NCBI GenBank assembly: GCA_030619095.1
Contig: JAUXCB010000038.1
Location: 1-9,280 of the forward strand
DNA: 9,280 nucleotides
From: Verrucomicrobiota bacterium
GTDB lineage: Bacteria > Verrucomicrobiota > Kiritimatiellia > Kiritimatiellales > Tichowtungiaceae
Direction: 5' to 3'
Shown here: positions 7,169 to 9,280 of the stretch, one piece after another
How the letters are laid out: the number at the start of each line of letters is the position of its first letter
Numbering within the stretch: the stretch's first letter is position 1
Translations under genes and position numbers: made by a program
The notes under the pieces: generated by a model
The model's database searches: none
The model's input: only the letters and a program-made list of their open reading frames with translations
Told to the model about the DNA's origin: nothing

Positions 7169-7726
7169 TCATTCACCGAGCTTAACAGCAGTTCCGTAAA
7201 CCAGCAGTTCAGCCGCGCTACCGATGACACTGGTCGTCATGTAACGGACATTGATCACCGCATCCGCTCCGAGTGATTCCGCCGCAGAGGCCATCCGGTT
7301 GGTGGCTGTGGTCCGGGCGCTGCCCATCATCTCCGTATACTCGGTCAGCTCGCCGCCGAGAATAAGCCGGACAATGGCGGACAGGTCTTTGCCCAGCCAG
7401 ATGGCGAAGACCGTATGGCCCTGTACGAGGCCGAGAATTTCACGGGTTTCCCGTCCGGGAACCCTGTCGGAGTTCAGCAGCAGGATGTCCGTTTCGGCTT
7501 CTGCGACTTCCGGCGGTTCGACCGCTCCTCCGGCTTTCCGTTGCTCGATGGCCAGTGTTGTCAGCACCACAAGGATGCCGCCGAGCAGGGCGAATATCGC
7601 CGCTCGCAGCCACCAGGGGACAACCGGATCATCCGCCGCAACCACAGCCCATGGCATCCCTGCGAATATTGAAACAAACAGTCCAGCCACAAAGGTCAGT
7701 GAGCCAATTTGTCGAAGTGCTTTCAT
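7169..7726 (-). CDS. Membrane-anchored YbjQ/UPF0145 domain protein
   Basis: A 185-residue protein of unknown function. Residues 1-31 form a first hydrophobic segment (TM about 8-30, or possibly a signal peptide ending AVVAADD). A second TM lies at about 40-61 (LRAAIFALLGGILVVLTTL). A short charged linker follows, then a YbjQ/UPF0145 (DUF74) domain at about 81-183. Its typical features are EILGLVQGHTVFA, the central GGELTEYTEMMGSARTTATNRM, SLGADAVINVRY and the ending VYGTAVKL. Free-standing YbjQ proteins are about 105 residues and soluble, so the N-terminal membrane region is an addition. The domain is sometimes called heavy-metal-binding, but no Cys/His cluster is visible here. It has its own Shine-Dalgarno sequence and is convergent to the transporter operon, so it is a separate unit. 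The domain call is good; function is unknown. Confidence 0.82.
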   Translation of the reverse strand: MKALRQIGSLTFVAGLFVSIFAGMPWAVVAADDPVVPWWLRAAIFALLGGILVVLTTLAIEQRKAGGAVEPPEVAEAETDILLLNSDRVPGRETREILGLVQGHTVFAIWLGKDLSAIVRLILGGELTEYTEMMGSARTTATNRMASAAESLGADAVINVRYMTTSVIGSAAELLVYGTAVKLGE

Positions 7727-7730
7727 AACG

Positions 7731-7737
7731 CCTCCTT
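7731..7737 (-). promoter_or_regulatory. Shine-Dalgarno site of the YbjQ-domain gene
   Basis: Read on the minus strand this is AAGGAGG, a near-ideal ribosome binding site, 4 nt before the ATG at 7726-7724. The rest of the divergent gap to 7870 shows no promoter pair that I trust on either strand. Confidence 0.75.
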
Positions 7738-7870
7738 TTTTAGAGATTGATCCCCCCGTTCGATACGGAAATTCTGGGTGCTATATCCGGAAAAGTCCAG
7801 GGGAAATCCGAGACGCCGAAGCTCCATTTTTGTTTTGATGCGACGGGGACATCACATCTACGATTCATCC

Positions 7871-8629
7871 ATGCATAAAGAGATCGAACTCATTTCCATC
7901 GGGACCGAACTGTTGAGCGGGCGTACGCTCAACTCCCACGCGCAGACCCTCGGTGCCGCACTCACAAAAATCGGCCTTCGACTTTCGCGCGATACCACCA
8001 TTCCCGACGGCATCGAAACCATTCAGTCCGCCGTGCGCGAGGCCTTCACGCGCACCGATATCGTCGTCGTCAGCGGCGGGCTCGGCCCCACGGTGGACGA
8101 CATCACCCGCGATGCGCTCGCAGGACTCTTCGACTGCGGCATCGTCACCTCATCTGCCGCGCTCGAGGCTCTGCATTGCAAATGCACCGAACGCGGACGG
8201 AGGGTGACATCTGCCGCCGAACGCCAGGCCCTTATCTTTGAAGGAGCTGCAACCCTGCTCAACTCCGTCGGCGCTGCGCCCGGCCAGCGGATGGAACTCC
8301 CCAGCGGAAAGGTGCTCTTCATCGTCCCCGGCCCGCCAAAGGAATTTGCAGCCATACTTGATGACCACATCGTTCCATGGCTTTCGGACAAATTTCCGGA
8401 GGCCCGACCGCTCGAGGTGCGAGTGCTCACCACGCAGGGCATCGGCGAATCCGATATCGTCACTCGGCTTGAAAAAGAAAATTTCCAGTGTCCGGGACTT
8501 TCCGTCGGGTTCTATCCGGGGGTCGGAAAAGTTGAAATCCGGCTCACGGCACCGGAAACAGAAACCGCCGCGCTCGATGCGGCGGAGAATACCTTGCGGG
8601 AACTGCTCCATGACCACCTCTCCGAATAA
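7871..8629 (+). CDS. cinA: CinA-like protein, N-terminal (COG1058) form without the PncC domain
   Basis: CinA-family protein with a molybdopterin-binding-like (MoCF/MoaB) fold. In studied CinA proteins this part is an ADP-ribose pyrophosphatase linked to NAD/pyridine-nucleotide recycling; the separate C-terminal PncC part deamidates NMN. From the ATG at 7871 the product has 252 residues: MoCF domain at about 4-170, with ISIGTELLSG (8-17), GGLGPTVDDITRD (69-81), NSVGAAPG (131-138) and PGPPKE (153-158), then a KH-like region at about 175-250 (TTQGIGESDIV onward). Full-length CinA has about 410 residues, so the PncC domain is absent; this is a natural short form, as the frame ends cleanly into thpR. 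The frame stays open upstream to an ATG at 7778, but those 31 residues are basic and unlike CinA. No strong Shine-Dalgarno sequence precedes either start. Its codons look richer in C-ending triplets than those of the transporter genes. Confidence 0.88.
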   Translation: MHKEIELISIGTELLSGRTLNSHAQTLGAALTKIGLRLSRDTTIPDGIETIQSAVREAFTRTDIVVVSGGLGPTVDDITRDALAGLFDCGIVTSSAALEALHCKCTERGRRVTSAAERQALIFEGAATLLNSVGAAPGQRMELPSGKVLFIVPGPPKEFAAILDDHIVPWLSDKFPEARPLEVRVLTTQGIGESDIVTRLEKENFQCPGLSVGFYPGVGKVEIRLTAPETETAALDAAENTLRELLHDHLSE

Positions 8630-9206
8630 AACAATCCGCGTCTTTATCGCCGTTAATCCCGGCAACACCGTGCGCGACGAGCTGTGTCGCTTGCAGAAGC
8701 AACTCGCCCGCAAGCTGGGCGGCACACCATTTAAAATAAGATGGGTCGCGCCGGAGGCAATGCACCTGACACTCTTCTTCCTTGGCGACCAGCCGGTTGA
8801 ACGCACAGAGGCGATTTCCCAAACCTTGGAAAAAACAGCGCAAATTTTTCCAAACCTTGGAATGACGCTTTCCACCGCCGGATGCTTCGGCAAGCACAGC
8901 GCTCCTCGCGTGCTCTGGGTCGGGCTCAACGCCCCGCTGGAGTTTTTTGATCTGCAGGCGAAGCTTGCGCCTCGTCTCGCCGATCTGGGCATTGAGCTGG
9001 ACGACCGTCCGTTCCATCCGCACCTCACACTGGGCCGTGTGAAAGCGGGGCAGGGGATGGAGCTTTTCCAAACCTTGGAAAAAGAAGAAGTGAACCCGAT
9101 CCCGTTTAAAGTGTCGTCCATCGAGCTTATCCAAAGCGAACGGACGCCGCAGGGCGCACGCTACACGGTTCTCGGCTCCGCGCCGGTCGCCGGGAATGAA
9201 ACTTGA
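8610..9206 (+). CDS. thpR: RNA 2',3'-cyclic phosphodiesterase (2'-5' RNA ligase family)
   Basis: Two-histidine (2H) phosphoesterase of the ThpR/LigT family, which opens 2',3'-cyclic phosphates on RNA ends and can join 2'-5' tRNA halves in vitro; the cellular role is unclear. From the ATG at 8610 it has 198 residues, slightly above the usual 175-190. The N-terminus IRVFIAVNP (9-17) is typical. Both catalytic motifs are intact: HLTL at 52-55 (MHLTLFFLG) and HLTL at 138-141 (RPFHPHLTLGRV). The C-terminal strand IELIQSERTPQGARYTVLG is also typical. It overlaps the end of cinA by 20 nt in another frame, so the two are probably co-translated; a cinA-ligT pair, often followed by recA, is known in Deinococcus-Thermus and elsewhere. 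Three copies of a DNA palindrome lie within it and encode QTLEK (71-75), FPNLG (80-84) and FQTLEK (153-158). Confidence 0.9.
   Translation: MTTSPNKTIRVFIAVNPGNTVRDELCRLQKQLARKLGGTPFKIRWVAPEAMHLTLFFLGDQPVERTEAISQTLEKTAQIFPNLGMTLSTAGCFGKHSAPRVLWVGLNAPLEFFDLQAKLAPRLADLGIELDDRPFHPHLTLGRVKAGQGMELFQTLEKEEVNPIPFKVSSIELIQSERTPQGARYTVLGSAPVAGNET
8815..8833. repeat. Palindromic 19-nt repeat, copy 1 (one arm mismatch)
   Basis: TTTCCCAA-ACC-TTGGAAAA: one base differs from the perfect inverted repeat seen in copy 3. It lies inside thpR, where the phase reads CAA ACC TTG GAA AAA (QTLEK). Confidence 0.75.
8846..8864. repeat. Palindromic 19-nt repeat, copy 2 (last two bases differ)
   Basis: TTTTCCAA-ACC-TTGGAATG: it shares 17 consecutive bases with copy 3 and lies 31 nt after copy 1. 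It is read in a different codon phase, TTT CCA AAC CTT GGA (FPNLG), so the similarity is of DNA and not of protein. Confidence 0.8.
9064..9082. repeat. Palindromic 19-nt repeat, copy 3 (perfect 8-bp arms)
   Basis: TTTTCCAA-ACC-TTGGAAAA: perfect inverted repeat with a 3-nt centre. It lies inside thpR and is read as CAA ACC TTG GAA AAA (QTLEK), the same phase as copy 1. Confidence 0.8.
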
Positions 9207-9258
9207 TTTCAATTCGGGGCGCGTAATCAGGAAAACCTCCGATTGTTCAAACAACTTT

Positions 9259-9280
9259 CCCGTACCTATATAGGTACGGG
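9259..9280. other. Perfect 22-nt palindrome at the window end (terminator or operator)
   Basis: The left half reads CCCGTACCTAT and the right half is its exact reverse complement. As a hairpin it gives a 9-bp stem with a 4-nt ATAT loop, 53 nt after the thpR stop. This suits the stem of an intrinsic terminator, but the following bases, where a T-run would be, lie outside the window. On the minus strand the stem is followed by AAAG and not by T's, so a minus-strand terminator is unlikely. An operator for a dimeric regulator of the next gene is the alternative. Nothing else is evident in 9207-9258 beyond a small TTGTT/AACAA inverted repeat at 9243-9254. Confidence 0.6.

Noticed and set aside
7162..7197. 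ACGGAA/TTCCGT inverted repeat between macB and the YbjQ-domain gene as a two-way terminator
   Set aside because: The stem is only 6 bp with a 24-nt loop, has no T-run, and lies mostly inside the YbjQ-domain coding region.
7741..7870. Promoter for cinA (TTGATC at 7747-7752, TATATC at 7782-7787)
   Set aside because: The spacing of 29 nt is far too long for a sigma-70 type promoter, and no better pair was found.
8238..8609. Upstream extension of the thpR frame through cinA
   Set aside because: Its product is Ser/Arg/Pro-rich shadow sequence. ThpR homology starts at the ATG at 8610, and the cinA frame is clearly the coding one there.
8150..9121. Long minus-strand reading frame of 323 codons opposite cinA and thpR
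   Set aside because: It lies fully opposite two genes with intact catalytic motifs, spans their junction and has no recognisable domain; it is an artefact of codon bias.
1..9280. CRISPR, tRNA/rRNA, insertion sequences and toxin-antitoxin genes
   Set aside because: I looked for regular direct repeats with spacers, cloverleaf-like structures, terminal inverted repeats with transposase motifs and small paired genes; none is supported.

Overview
The window reads as chromosomal DNA of a Gram-negative (diderm) bacterium. It encodes an outer-membrane secretin, a lipoprotein-type periplasmic adaptor and two inner-membrane exporters. Base composition is moderately GC-rich by eye. Nothing points to a well-known enteric or pseudomonad. 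The split MacB-type exporter beside a stand-alone secretin, the COG1033-type RND protein and the membrane-anchored YbjQ domain would fit a PVC-group lineage (Verrucomicrobiota, Kiritimatiellota or Lentisphaerota), but this is an impression and not demonstrable here. I saw no tRNA, rRNA, CRISPR array, transposase or phage gene.

Layout. (1) 1-2265, plus strand: an MMPL/COG1033 RND-superfamily exporter, cut at its 5' end by the window edge. (2) 2266-2490: a gap with a weak terminator-like hairpin and an AT-rich, promoter-like stretch. (3) 2491-7162, plus strand: a compact four-gene operon encoding a minimal secretin, a lipoprotein MacA/HlyD-type adaptor with a very long helical hairpin, a LolD/MacB-type ABC ATPase and a MacB/FtsX-type permease. 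Junctions are a 4-nt gap, a 1-nt gap and a 4-nt overlap. (4) 7169-7726, minus strand: a two-TM protein with a YbjQ/UPF0145 domain, convergent to the operon. (5) 7871-9206, plus strand: cinA (short form) and thpR, overlapping by 20 nt. (6) 9207-9280: a short tail ending in a perfect 22-nt palindrome.

How the parts may work together. The adaptor, ATPase and permease are the inner-membrane and periplasmic parts of a MacAB-like machine. Such machines normally use TolC as outer-membrane exit duct. Here the gene translationally coupled upstream is a secretin, and no other type II secretion, pilus or type III component is visible. The simplest reading is a secretin-coupled MacAB-like exporter; this is inference. 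The upstream RND exporter may belong to the same envelope-transport neighbourhood, but a 225-nt gap separates it.

The other strong signal is at DNA level. A near-palindromic 19-nt repeat, TTTTCCAAACCTTGGAAAA or a close variant, occurs three times inside thpR. It is read in two different codon phases, so the similarity cannot come from protein repeats.
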